A stretch of 64,000 nucleotides of DNA, from positions 1,774 to 65,773 of the forward strand of contig CAJNOL010000306.1 of the NCBI GenBank assembly GCA_905250125.1, in the 5' to 3' direction. Positions 24,440 to 35,157 of the stretch are shown piece by piece. Position numbers and translations under genes: made by a program. The notes beneath the pieces were generated by a model. The model made no database searches. It was not told the origin of the DNA and saw nothing but the letters and a program-made list of their open reading frames with translations. Position 1 is the first letter of the stretch; every line of letters begins with the position of its first letter. Source of the DNA: Rotaria sordida. Taxonomy: Eukaryota > Rotifera > Eurotatoria > Philodinida > Philodinidae.

Positions 24440-27400
24440 ATGGCGATCAATGATGAAGTTTTAAATGTGCCAAAAATCTTGGATGTACTTTCAAATGAAG
24501 AAGAATTCATTTTTAAACCATTTCAACATAGTAAGATTTTATAATTATATAAAATCATTGATATTCTCTATTTTTATAATTAAAGCAATTGCAAATGATA
24601 TTGGTGCAATAGAATGCGGAAAAATCGTGTCAAGAATAAATAAAGTTCTATTTGATTATCAAATTGGTAAAATAAAAAAAAAACAAAACAAATCTTTGAT
24701 TTCAATCAAAAAATTCAATTTCTATCTATAGGTGATAAAACAAATCCATCTTTAATAGATTCCATATTTACTCAAAGAATTATTTTAACCATACCTGGAA
24801 CTAAACAAGTAACTTTATATTTTGTTTTGTTCATTTTATTAAAAAAAAAAACATTTTTTATTTTGTGGGTCGTTCTTGAGCTCTATGAAAATCGTTTACC
24901 TCTTTTGTGTCAAATGTGTAGTCGACAAGAAGTTCAATGTTTACCAACAATAGCAGGTGAAAGTCAATCAATTGGCTCTATTCGACGAGGGTATGTTTTT
25001 AAAAAAAAATCTACTTTATTAATAGAAAAGAAAAAGGAAGGGGAAAAAGAATTTTCTTAAATTGTTATTTGTGATGAATGTTGTAATTTAGCTAAATTTT
25101 TAAGATATAATTGTAATAAATGATAAGTTGATTCAGCTACTGAAACAATATCTTTATCAGCATAAAATGTAAAACCATTTAATTCATCTTGACGCATATC
25201 AAATGCATCAGTACTTGGTGGAAGTTCAATTGAAAATGTATGTGGAATTTGTGCTATAGCTTTAGCCCAATCTTCACTTGTACCTGTTGCTGTATAAAGT
25301 ACTGTTGATGATTGACCAATTTTAAATGTATTTTGACTTAAACGATTCATTTGTAAAAGTAAACGTTCAGCACGATGATAATCATATGGACGAATACGTG
25401 TTGAAAATGAAAATGGTAACATCCAAAAATTACCAAATGCATGTAATGTTATAAATATATGAAAATACGGTCGACGTTTTAATATAAATGATGTTATTGA
25501 TCGAACTTCTGGTTCAGATTCAGGATATGGTCCACGATATGTTTCTTCACTAAATTTAAATAAAAAAACAAAAACAATATAAAATAAATTTTTTTACAAA
25601 AGATTAATATTAATACCATGGAAATTTCGATGCTCCTCGATTATCCCATGCAAATGGAAAATTTCGATTTAAATCAACACCTGGACAATCATTATGCGGT
25701 CGTCGATTTTTTCTCCACATTCGTTGTTGATCATGTTGTTCTTGTGTATCCCATACGGTCTTTATATCATCATGTGTATATGCATAACCATCAGGATTAA
25801 CAACAGGCATAAAATAAAAATCATATTTATCAATTAATTTTCTTACATCAATATCACGTGCTAATGTACCATTAATTATTCGTGCTATTGTATAAAGTAC
25901 AGTTGCTGTTGAAATCCATTCTCTTGCATGTATACCACCATCAAGCCATACTGAACGACGATTTTTTCGAAATGGCATAAGACCAATTTTTGCTACAACT
26001 AATGAACGATTTTCATGAGTATGCCCAACAATTTCGTATGCAAAAAAACGAGATATATTAGGATGATGAGAAAGTTCTTCAAACCAACGAAGAATTGTTG
26101 GATAACGAGGATATTGATCAACAATTTGAGAAAATGATGGAACAGTAAATAACCAGGATGAACGAAATGGAATAGATGGACGAGACATAAATGAACTAGA
26201 TGCTAAATTAAATAAACATTTTCAATCATTATCAATTTTAGAAAATAATTCATTATAATTATTACTTGTTTGAAAAAATGTAGTAGTAGTAGTAGTAGTT
26301 GGAGTAGTTGGAGTAGTTGGAGTAGTAGTAGTTGTTGTTGTTGTAGTAGTTATACTAGTTGTCGTTGTTGTTGTTGATGATGATGATGGATAGATAAAAC
26401 TAGTTGATGTTGTAAAACTTCTTGGTACTGTGGGTGGTGGTAGTCTATTAGTTTGTGAAGGTAATTTAGGAAAACGTTCATGGAATAATTCTGTTGTGGT
26501 TGTAGTAAATTTCCACCAAGGATATTGTGTTGTTGATGAACTAGTACTTACTATTTCTGTTGTTGGTTCATAAACATTTACAACAATTCCAAAATGTTGA
26601 GGATTTGAATTTGTTAGTGGTGGTGATGGTGGTAGTGATAGTATTCTAGTTCGATTTCGACGTCTAAAATTATAAGATTTTTTTGTTTGAATAGTTGTTG
26701 TTGATATTGGATGAAAAAAATAAGTAGTTCGTGTTGTAAATAAATTATTTTTATATTGATTATTATTTATTGGAACAACAGTATCAATCGACGGAGCTGT
26801 TGGATGATTGTTATTTGGTAAATGTACTCCAGCATATAGATGCATTGGTGCCATAAAACTTTGTCGATTTGAATGATTCCATGATGGCTTATGAAAATAT
26901 TGATATTGTGCTATTAATGATGATATTAATGTTAAAATTATAAACGAAAAATAAATCATATTTGTCATGAAATCTATCGATAGGTTCTTTGTGTTTTTTT
27001 TTCTTGTTTGCTTCTGTTTCACTTACGAAATAATATCAATTGATTAAAACAAAAAAAAAAAAAAAGGTTTTTCTTTGACATTTGCACATAATTGCCATTT
27101 TCAATTTTCTTTCTGATAACGGAGGTATACATATTCTTATATAGATATAAATATATGAGATAAAAATTGTAATAGTAATGAAATGTAATCTGAACAGTTT
27201 TATTCTCTTATATTGATTATAGAGTGGCATTTGGTAAAGTATGGTATGATATATACGATAATAGACAAGAACATGCAGTAAGTTTAATGTTACGTAAAAG
27301 TCATTTAAAAAGTAAAATTCAACATCGTATACCTGAATTTGAAATAATTGATAATGATGAAACAACAAATATTGGACGAATTTATCCATTTTCAACTGAT

Positions 27401-27635
27401 CTTGAACACTCTGAATATGGAAAAGCTGTAGCTGTAAAGGGTATGTTTAAATAAATTAACTTTTTACATTTCAATATAATTTATTTTATTTTAGTTCCAC
27501 AAAATATGAAAGCTGAAACAAAGGCAACATTATTAATGGCAACACTCATTATTGTACGTTTTTTTTTCTTTTTTATACATAAAATCTTTTATAATATTTA
27601 TAATTTTTTTCTCATAGAAAATGCGAATTGTGTAA
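24440..27635 (+). CDS. Diverged phospholipid scramblase-like protein
   Basis: Seven exons (24440-24530, 24586-24666, 24732-24808, 24881-24990, 27223-27440, 27495-27553, 27618-27635) total 654 bases, 217 residues, with consistent splice phases. The order of motifs follows the PLSCR family: ILDVLSNEEEFIF, then LYENRLPLLCQMCSRQEVQC (family: RPLRC...LQEVEV), IGSIRRG, a GKVWYDIYD strand, and near the end VPQNMKAETKATLLMATLII (family: D-VKMKA-LLGA-FLIDFM). Scramblases move phospholipids across the bilayer in response to calcium. Here the acidic calcium-binding segment (family FTDADNFG) reads FSTDLEHSEYG, the cysteine-rich palmitoylation patch is reduced, and the hydrophobic tail is shortened to IIKMRIV, so activity is doubtful. 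The fourth intron (24991-27222) contains a whole carboxypeptidase gene on the minus strand. Confidence 0.6.
25057..27022 (-). CDS. Secreted M14-family metallocarboxypeptidase with a Thr-rich N-terminal region
   Basis: Three exons (27022-26266, 26202-25617, 25549-25057) total 1836 bases, 611 residues. A hydrophobic signal segment (IYFSFIILTLISSLIA) is followed by about 215 residues of low-complexity Thr/Ser/Pro sequence, mucin-like and probably O-glycosylated. A complete M14A catalytic domain follows. Its zinc ligands are in GGIHAREWIS and, later, ITLHAFGNFW. The substrate-binding Asn-Arg is in GVDLNRNFPFAW. The cysteine pair expected in this subfamily is made across the splice junction (DCPGVDL ... 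FPCEETYRGPYPESEPE). The catalytic Glu is in FSIELPP. It removes C-terminal residues from peptides outside the cell; specificity is not deducible. No classic propeptide is evident; the Thr-rich part replaces it. The gene lies wholly inside an intron of the opposite-strand scramblase-like gene. Confidence 0.92.
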
Positions 27636-30356
27636 TCAAGATTATCATCGAGAATCTTATTATTATATTTTGTAAATAATTTTAAAAAATATCAATGTAC
27701 TTGAATACTTCTTTTTAAATAAAAGTTGGTTCAAAAGAAAAGATTTCAACAATTTTTTAATATTTATATTGACCAATTAAATCTAATAAAGGAGAAAAGA
27801 TCTCTTGTTTGGTTCTTTTTTTGTCACAACGTAGTCTAGTATGGAATATAATTATATGAAGAAAAAAAAAAAAGAAAGATTTTAAATGATGAGAAGTATT
27901 TTATTCGATGTTCATTTATGGGGTGTGCTGTTTAGATGAGTTTCAAGTTATGAAAGAATGTAGTACAAGGTGAATTATAAATGCTTCTACTATAAAAAAA
28001 TTGAAATATATCCGCTTCGATTTGTTCGAATGGGCTGATTTTGTTGTTAATGGTAGAAGCTAATTTAATCCTTTACCTCCCATAACGATTTCAGAAGACT
28101 CACTAATAAAACAACTATTGAAACAGAGTATTATCTTCTTCAGTAGATCAATAATATAAATTTTCAAATGTATATTATTCAATAGTAGCAACTTTTCTTG
28201 AAATTTATCGTCCATCACATCATCAAGATAAGTATTTCTCGTAGGTAAAAAAAAAACAATTTAAACAGAAGAGGTTTTTTTTTAGTAATTTCATAATCGT
28301 CTCTTTTGTAAGTCATGTATCTGAGAGACAGAGTAAGGATACAAAATATTTTTTTTACCAATCGGCAGCTTAAGGAATCCTCTATACACGGTGTATAAAG
28401 AGTTTTTTGAAACCACGCATTCTGTATTTTCTGTAATATTTATATAAATGGCAATTCTAGTTGACAATGGGGGAAATGAGTTAAAACTTTTGTTTCATGC
28501 GGCTAATGTAAACAAATACTACTGTCAAGTTATATCTGTGGCCTTATTAATGAAATGTGGCATATTGTTAAGTAAGACAAATACTTATAAAGAGTCTCAT
28601 AGATGATTTACGGTTGTTATCTAAGAGAATAATAAGAAGAAATCAAAACAAACTTTATAAATAATACAATATTGATGTACATAGAGGAAATTTTTAGAAC
28701 TAGTCAGTTTAAATGTTGAAACTCGTATTCTATTGTAAATCTTTAGATAGCAACTTTCTTGCAAAAACTAGTTTTTCATATTTGAAAATTCAAAATTTTT
28801 GTAATCGTTGACTTTTAAACTAACTATATAGTTTTAAATATTTGCTAGATGTACATCAATATAGTATCATTTATAAAGTTTGTTTTGATTTCTTCTTATT
28901 ATTCTCTTGGATGACAACTGTAAACTGTCTATGGAGCGCTTTATACGTATTTTTCTTAATAGATAATAGGTCAAATTTTTTTTAGTGAGACCAAAAGATA
29001 TAACTTACCAGTAGTCTTTGTTTATGTTATTCATATGAAAAAAAAAACTATCAATAAGTTTCTACGACTACCGAAAAAAAACCAGCTCATTTGAAGGAAC
29101 CGAATTGGAGATATTTCAATTTTTTATTGTAGTACTATTTATGGTTCATACTGTAGATAGAAGGATAAGAATTATTTTATCATGCTGTTACAGTCACTTT
29201 TTTTTCTTCTAACAATATTTTGGTGCCAATGATATTATTTTATCATCCTTTTTGGGGACACATTTATGTCATTGATAGATGAGACGAATTATAGTATATA
29301 TTACTTTATCTATTGGATCCATCATCACTATATTATTTTTGGTCAAAACTTTAAGATAATAACTATAACCATTTCGGAAAGAGTTTATTTTGTTTTTTTT
29401 TAATCCTTTTTCTTCATATAAACATATTCATTAGATTCCCATATGTGATTTTTCACTGCTATTAAATCTATTCAAGTCTATGATATGAAAACAGCTGTGT
29501 GTATATGTATATATCTAGGTTTTATATGAATGCCTAATGTCTTAGATAAATTCCAACATAATTAGTAGTAAACAGTTAGATGAATTTGTTCGTTAAATTG
29601 GACGTTATCTTTACAAATTACTTTATCTCAAAGCAAGACATTCAAGATAACAACGATTATAAATAGTAACCATCTAGTAATTTCCATCGTTGATCAAAAA
29701 TATGCATATAATAAAACTTTTACTGACACTTATATCTTTTTCTTTTCCTATTGCATATAACACATCATTGAGTATACTCATATGGTCTTTATCAATCGAC
29801 AAGTATAACGTAAGAAAGAAAAAACAAAAATAACCTTGTCTACATTTCTAATTATATCAATGATGTCTATGTAGACGTATGTTCTATTGATAGATAGAGA
29901 TTAAATCGAAGAAAAAAAATGATGACAACTATATTTCAAACATGTGTCAATAACATAGAATTTCAATCTTTTTATCATTCCATCTACTGATAGGCATATT
30001 CGTCGTTTGGAACAAAAAAAAAACGAGAAAAGAACATTGACTAATACAGAAATTAGATAGCAATCTAAGACTTATCAATAATAACGAAGGCGAAGGTCGA
30101 TAACCAAGTGAGACAGACAGAGGAGGATATCAATTGTACAACTTTACTGGCAGTTGCTTGTTTATTATTATTATCATTATAGAGCTATTCTTATAAGGAT
30201 AAATGATGCATCTCAACGTACAATAGATAGAACTTGATGATATAAGGGAAGGTGTCGAACATCTGAGAGTAATTATTAAACTATTGATCCAATAAAACAA
30301 TCTATACAGAGACAAATAAAACAAAAGAAGACACTTCATAGGTTTCCTTAAGACAA
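27636..30356. other. Gene-free region with one foldback
   Basis: AT-rich. It contains the foldback at about 28480-29060. No protein-like frame is recognised. The promoter of the PAICS-like gene presumably lies near 30100-30350. Confidence 0.5.
28480..29060. mobile_element. Foldback element
   Basis: The block AGAGAATAATAAGAAGAAATCAAAACAAACTTTATAAAT (28622-28660) recurs inverted at about 28869-28907. Pairing continues outward: CATAGATGATTTACGGTTGTTATC pairs with GATGACAACTGTAAACTGTCTATG. Further out, AAACAAATACTACTGTCAAGTTATATCT (about 28511) pairs with a block near 29000-29030. The core spacer is about 170 bases. There is no coding capacity. Confidence 0.7.
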
Positions 30357-32078
30357 ATGACTTCATCTACAAATGATATTCTTGGTCAAAAATTATTTGA
30401 TGGTAAAACGAAAACAATCTATTCTATGATTGATCAACCTGGTCTTATTTGTATTTATCGAAAAGATTATTATCAAACATCAGGTAGAACATTAAATATT
30501 CCAGGTAGTCGTCGACCAAGTATTGATAGTTCAGTTCGTTTTAATCAACCACTACAAAGTCTTTATAATAATAATAATAATAGTAATAGTAATAATAATT
30601 CAGATTCATATATTGAAATTCCTGGTAAAGGTGCATTAATTACATCAATAACAACATGTGTTTATGAAATTTTACGTGAAGCATCGATTCCAACATTTTA
30701 TGTTGCACCACATCGACAATCGGATATGTTTATTGCAAGAAAATGTACAATGATACCAATATTATGGATTATTCGTCGTTTAGCTAATGAAACATATATT
30801 CAACGTAATCCGGGAATTGTCAATGGACATCGATTTGTTCCACCTGTTGTTGAAATTTATCATAAACGTCATCCACTTGTTTATAGACGTTTACCAACAG
30901 GAAATATTGATGATAAGCTTAATTCTTCTTGTGAAAGTTTATTAGATGAAGATGATTCTGATTCTGATGAATGTTTATCATCAATATGGTCTTATGAACA
31001 ACTTCTTAATGCACATTTTGATATTGAAAATTTAAAAATTACACAAACTGAAATTGAATATATGTATGAAACATGTTGTACTATATTCGATATGCTTGAA
31101 CATATATGGATGGTAAAGAAAAATTGTCAATTAATTGATTTAAAAATTGAATTTGGAATAACAACAACTATAACAAAAGAAATTGTTGTTGCAAATACAT
31201 TTGATATTGAAACATGGCATATTTTACGACCAATACAAAAAACTACTGTATTAGGAAATGATGTTCTGCAAGAAAATCTTATCTGGATAAATAATGCTTT
31301 AAGAGATATACTTAACTTCAATATTAATATTCCTTCATCAACTAAAATCGGTTCAAGACGTCAAAGTTTTCTTCAACAAAAACAAGAACCAATATTAAAT
31401 GAAGCAAAAACAGATAATGGTGTAAAAACATCAAATTCCATTGTTCCAGAAGATGATCATATTGATATACATAAAGATATGGTATCATTAAATCTGTATT
31501 CAGCATCATTTTCACCATCAGCAGCAAGTCGTTGTATTATAGTTTGTTCATCATTTCAAGATATTGAACAAGGACAAAAAATAAAAATAACTCTTCATGA
31601 AACTTATAATATTCAATGTGATATTCGTCTTTGTTCAATATATAAATCTACTCAAGCTATATTAAAATTTCTATCGAATTATTCCTATGAACATTGTCGT
31701 CCAACAGTTTTTGTTACACTTGGAAATATAAATAATGGTTTAGCTATGTGTTTATCATCAAATTCTCAATATCCTGTTATACATTGTTCATTAATGAGTA
31801 ATGAACAACAAAATAATTTACTTGATATTAATTCATATTTATCACATGATGCATCTATGTTTACAATTGTATTTACATTATTAAGTGCAGTACAAAATGT
31901 TGTACAAATTCTTGCTATGAATGATTGGAGATTATGGACAAAACAACGTGGAAAACGTTTAAAAAATTATATTGATATATTAATAGGTGATCAACAATTA
32001 ACAAAAACAACAGCAACAGGAACAACAATAACTAAACCAACAATGAGAGCTAACAATGGAATTTTAACAAATAAATAA
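30357..32078 (+). CDS. PAICS-like bifunctional purine-synthesis protein with altered active sites
   Basis: One uninterrupted frame of 573 residues, unusual among the split genes here. The N-terminal half follows SAICAR synthetase: KLFDGKTKTIY (ATP loop), ITTCVYEILREA, CTMIPILWIIRRLA, RNPGIVNGHRFVPP, then QLIDLKIEFGI. The C-terminal part (about 385-545) follows AIR carboxylase: RCIIVCSSFQD, PTVFVTLGNINNG, YPVIHCS. PAICS makes AIR to CAIR to SAICAR in purine synthesis. Several catalytic signatures are changed: the ATGS loop reads ANET, VLAD reads VVAN, the DKQ-YRD motif is absent, GSTSD reads CSSFQ, SAHK reads SIYK, and AGRSNGLG reads LGNINNGLA. Asn-rich and acidic insertions near 70-82 and 200-215 and a long linker make it about 150 residues longer than human PAICS. 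I infer a retrocopy-derived or diverged paralogue, possibly a pseudoenzyme. Confidence 0.85.
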   Translation: MTSSTNDILGQKLFDGKTKTIYSMIDQPGLICIYRKDYYQTSGRTLNIPGSRRPSIDSSVRFNQPLQSLYNNNNNSNSNNNSDSYIEIPGKGALITSITTCVYEILREASIPTFYVAPHRQSDMFIARKCTMIPILWIIRRLANETYIQRNPGIVNGHRFVPPVVEIYHKRHPLVYRRLPTGNIDDKLNSSCESLLDEDDSDSDECLSSIWSYEQLLNAHFDIENLKITQTEIEYMYETCCTIFDMLEHIWMVKKNCQLIDLKIEFGITTTITKEIVVANTFDIETWHILRPIQKTTVLGNDVLQENLIWINNALRDILNFNINIPSSTKIGSRRQSFLQQKQEPILNEAKTDNGVKTSNSIVPEDDHIDIHKDMVSLNLYSASFSPSAASRCIIVCSSFQDIEQGQKIKITLHETYNIQCDIRLCSIYKSTQAILKFLSNYSYEHCRPTVFVTLGNINNGLAMCLSSNSQYPVIHCSLMSNEQQNNLLDINSYLSHDASMFTIVFTLLSAVQNVVQILAMNDWRLWTKQRGKRLKNYIDILIGDQQLTKTTATGTTITKPTMRANNGILTNK

Positions 32079-32442
32079 AAAAAAAAAAAACAATTTTATT
32101 TTCTATTGTACAAAATATAAAGATAGAAAAAAAAGCAAAGTTCATCATATCCATCTGTCTATTATATAGTATGTGTTCATTTTTCTTAATAAATTCGTTA
32201 CATCTGTTTTCTAAACATGCATTGCGTCTTTACCAGAAGTTCTTATCATATATATATATATATATATATGTCTTAACTTATCTTCGTCATCGAACAATAA
32301 AAAGAAAAAGAACCTGTATCAAGATGATAACACACCTCTTTAGTTAGTGACAATGCATTTTCTAATATTAAAAAAGCAAAAAGAAGTAACTAGAATCTTA
32401 TCAGTTTATTTATTACCAACTAAGAACACCAGTAAAAAAAAT
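32079..32442. other. Intergenic gap with an AT microsatellite
   Basis: This 364-base gap separates two same-strand intronless genes. It contains an (AT)n run at 32246-32269, an A-run directly after the first gene's stop and probably the promoter of the next gene. The plus-strand frame is open back to 32347, upstream of the chosen start. Confidence 0.5.
32246..32269. repeat. (AT)n microsatellite
   Basis: A pure alternating AT run between the PAICS-like gene and the ependymin-like gene. Confidence 0.9.
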
Positions 32443-33591
32443 ATGCATCTTACATTCTCTCTTTTTGTATTTTTGATTATTGGTAATGGTGTTTACATGC
32501 ATATATGTCTTTGGTCACCAATGCAACGTGGTGAATTTGATATTTCAACTCCAGGAGCTCATCCATGTTATCATAAAATAGCACCATGTGGTAACATTAA
32601 TGCATCATCATCATCACCACGTACATCATTAGTAGCTGGTAGCAAATATAATGTTGAATTTCAACAAAATCTTAATCATTATTATACAGGCAAACCTGGA
32701 GCACTTGATATTTCATTTGCTGTAGGTCTTAATCCATCTGAAAATGATTTTCGTGTACTTCATTCATTTTCGGATTATAATTCAATGAATCAAATAACAC
32801 AAACAAATTTTTCAATTCAAATAAATTTACCAAATGAACCATGTGATGAATGTATTTTACGTGTACGTTATTTATCAAATAATCCTGGTGAAGACGATCA
32901 TGGAACTACTTTTCATCAATGTTCTGATGTAAAATTAACACCAAATTTATTGAATACATTAAAAAAAGACCAAGAACATAAAGATGAATTAATTGAAAAT
33001 ATAAATAAACAACACAACGATGATCCACATGATTGTTGTGTACCTGAAAGTTATGTAAATGCTTTTTTTCATTCTATACCTACTATTGATTATCGATCCG
33101 AAGGTGTGATTTTTTATGATAAAAAAGCTCAACAAATGCGTGTTACTGTAACTGTTAATGGTGGTCGTGGTAATACAACTTATGATGGTGTATTTGATAT
33201 GTGGATGAATTTTACATCAGGTTATCAATATTATTTTAATCGTAATAATGGTAAATGTGACCTTTATGGATTAGATCTTTGGAATGATTGGTGTTTTGGT
33301 AATAAATATAATCAAAGTGAAGATTTTGTTGCTGCTGATGTTTCTTGTTCATCACCATTTGGACCAACTCATAAATGTAATCAATGGCGTAATGGAGAAT
33401 TTCTTTTTGAAACTTATGCATCAGATCGATGTTTACCGTCGAGTATATCACGACCAAGTGGTGAACGAATTATTTATATTGCGGGAGGAACCGGTCCAAT
33501 ACCACCTTCAACTTTTACACCTAATCCAGCTTGTATTAAACAAAAGACAGTCAAACATGCATCACCTCAATGGATGAAATTGCATTTTTAA
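32443..33591 (+). CDS. Secreted two-domain protein: N-terminal-His domain plus ependymin-like domain
   Basis: I start at the Met at 32443 because it begins a good signal peptide (MHLTFSLFVFLIIGNG); the frame is also open from a Met at 32347. That gives 382 residues, intronless. After the signal comes YMHICLWSPMQRGEFD. Cleavage before the His would leave an N-terminal histidine, the arrangement of copper-brace (LPMO-like) proteins. The first domain, about 170 residues, ends ECILRVRYLSNNP...FHQCSDVKL. The second domain (CCVPESYVNAFF..., GVIFYDKKAQQMRV, a Cys-Trp-rich middle, PPSTFTPNPACI) resembles ependymin-related proteins (EPDR family), secreted lipid-binding glycoproteins. The domains are joined by a charged stretch (KKDQEHKDELIENINKQHND). 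The first-domain assignment is by motif only; the ependymin call is firmer. Confidence 0.7.
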   Translation: MHLTFSLFVFLIIGNGVYMHICLWSPMQRGEFDISTPGAHPCYHKIAPCGNINASSSSPRTSLVAGSKYNVEFQQNLNHYYTGKPGALDISFAVGLNPSENDFRVLHSFSDYNSMNQITQTNFSIQINLPNEPCDECILRVRYLSNNPGEDDHGTTFHQCSDVKLTPNLLNTLKKDQEHKDELIENINKQHNDDPHDCCVPESYVNAFFHSIPTIDYRSEGVIFYDKKAQQMRVTVTVNGGRGNTTYDGVFDMWMNFTSGYQYYFNRNNGKCDLYGLDLWNDWCFGNKYNQSEDFVAADVSCSSPFGPTHKCNQWRNGEFLFETYASDRCLPSSISRPSGERIIYIAGGTGPIPPSTFTPNPACIKQKTVKHASPQWMKLHF

Positions 33592-35157
33592 TTTAATTTA
33601 ATTGTTTTTCTTTTTCTATAGAATCTAATTAATATAATAAATTCTTAATACAATGATTGATATAATTATATTCGAAATAAAATTTATTTAAACAAAAAAA
33701 ACAAAAAGGTCTTTTTAATGAAAGCATATTCTGAAATAATTTAACTTAAGAAGAATAGTAAATGGTAGAAGCATTTAATGATTCATTTCTTTCTAATGAA
33801 TCATAGATTATTTTTAATAAAAACTTTCATCTTTCATAATAATACTTTCAATCAATTTATTTTACACAGTGTAATTTTTATTTGATTTCATCTTTTGTTA
33901 GTATTAAAAATGCCGTTTTTTTTTGTTCCAATTGTTTTCTGACTAATGAATGATCGAAAAATAATTCGAAAAAATCTTTGTTTATTTTTTAATGTCTTAA
34001 ATAATCCTGCAGAATTTTATGTTCTTTCTGAATATGGGTTCAACATTTTTGTAGAACTTCTTTTTTTCGGAGTTATGAGCAGAACTTTTAGAGGTCTGTC
34101 AATAGAATTTGGAAGAATTTCAGCTCGTCAAAAATTATTCGAAGTAGAAGCAATAATGATTTCAAATACAGTGTATAAAAGAACAAGCATTTTTCCATAA
34201 AACAATATAATAATGATTAATTTGTTACAAATCATTTGTCAATGGTGAGTATTTTCGTAAGAAACACCGTGTCAATTTAGACAATTTTCTCGATTTCTTT
34301 AAAAAATAGACTTGCAAAGTGAATTTAGCCATTCCTAAATGATCATTGTATCACTTTGTAGACCAGGTCGATGATTTTGAATTCCGGAAACAAGTGGATT
34401 CACTGAAACCAATCGGAAAAATGTGGAAAAGATCATTACACTTGACAGAAAAACACCGAAAATCAATAGAACATGGAAGTAGTATTCTGAACGGGAAAGA
34501 ACAAGGAATTTGCCAGAAGTCACCAAAAAATCTCCAGACTTTTCGATCCGGAATACTGCTTCTAAATTCTATCGATTTTCGGTGATTTCTTGTCTGAATC
34601 GGTTTATATATCTTGATCTGAAGAGAATAATCTTATCTTTAATTCTACACAGCAAAAAAACTGATAATGTTACGTATGCGATAGAGGAGACTGTTGTTAC
34701 AAAAAAATATTCATTTTCTCCGTTCAAACTTAATTTTTGCGCCTCTAAAAGGTCGGCTCGCACAGCTCCTAAATCAGAAATCTGACAACAATTTCGATTC
34801 CATATTTGGAAACAATACAAAATTTTAGTTCTAATCGAATGTTTTCAAAAATGCTGTCCGACTCCTTTATAACAGGCTAAAAAATGAATGAATATTTTGT
34901 CAAATTAATTCTCAATCATCGATTACTATGAAGAAATAAACAATTATCACTGACCGACATTATATATTCTATAGTATAGAAATTGATTTATGAATAAATG
35001 AAATTCACGTAAACAAACGCTTTTATTTATGAGTTTGCAGAATTTAATTTGTTTTTTTTTCATTTTAAAGTGCAAAATACAAAAAAAATCTGCAACTCAA
35101 ATGTAAAAGTACACAAGACAGAAAAAAATAATAATAATAAGAAGAAGAAGAATAAAC
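33592..35157. other. Gene-free region with a foldback remnant
   Basis: AT-rich spacer between two convergent genes. It contains an inverted-repeat remnant at about 34380-34660. Frames here (for example 33946-34200) show no known motif. Confidence 0.5.
34380..34660. repeat. Foldback remnant
   Basis: CACCGAAAATCAATAGAA (about 34454) and the following GAAGTAGTATTC are repeated inverted at about 34551-34583 as GAATACTGCTTC and TTCTATCGATTTTCGGTG. Weaker pairing continues outward. The element shares AACAAGTG, GAAAC and GGAATACT pieces with about 42160-42420, so the two may be relatives. Confidence 0.5.

Noticed and set aside
34346..34785. Overlapping 79- and 91-residue frames
   Set aside because: They lie inside an inverted repeat, and the sequence is explained by the foldback structure.
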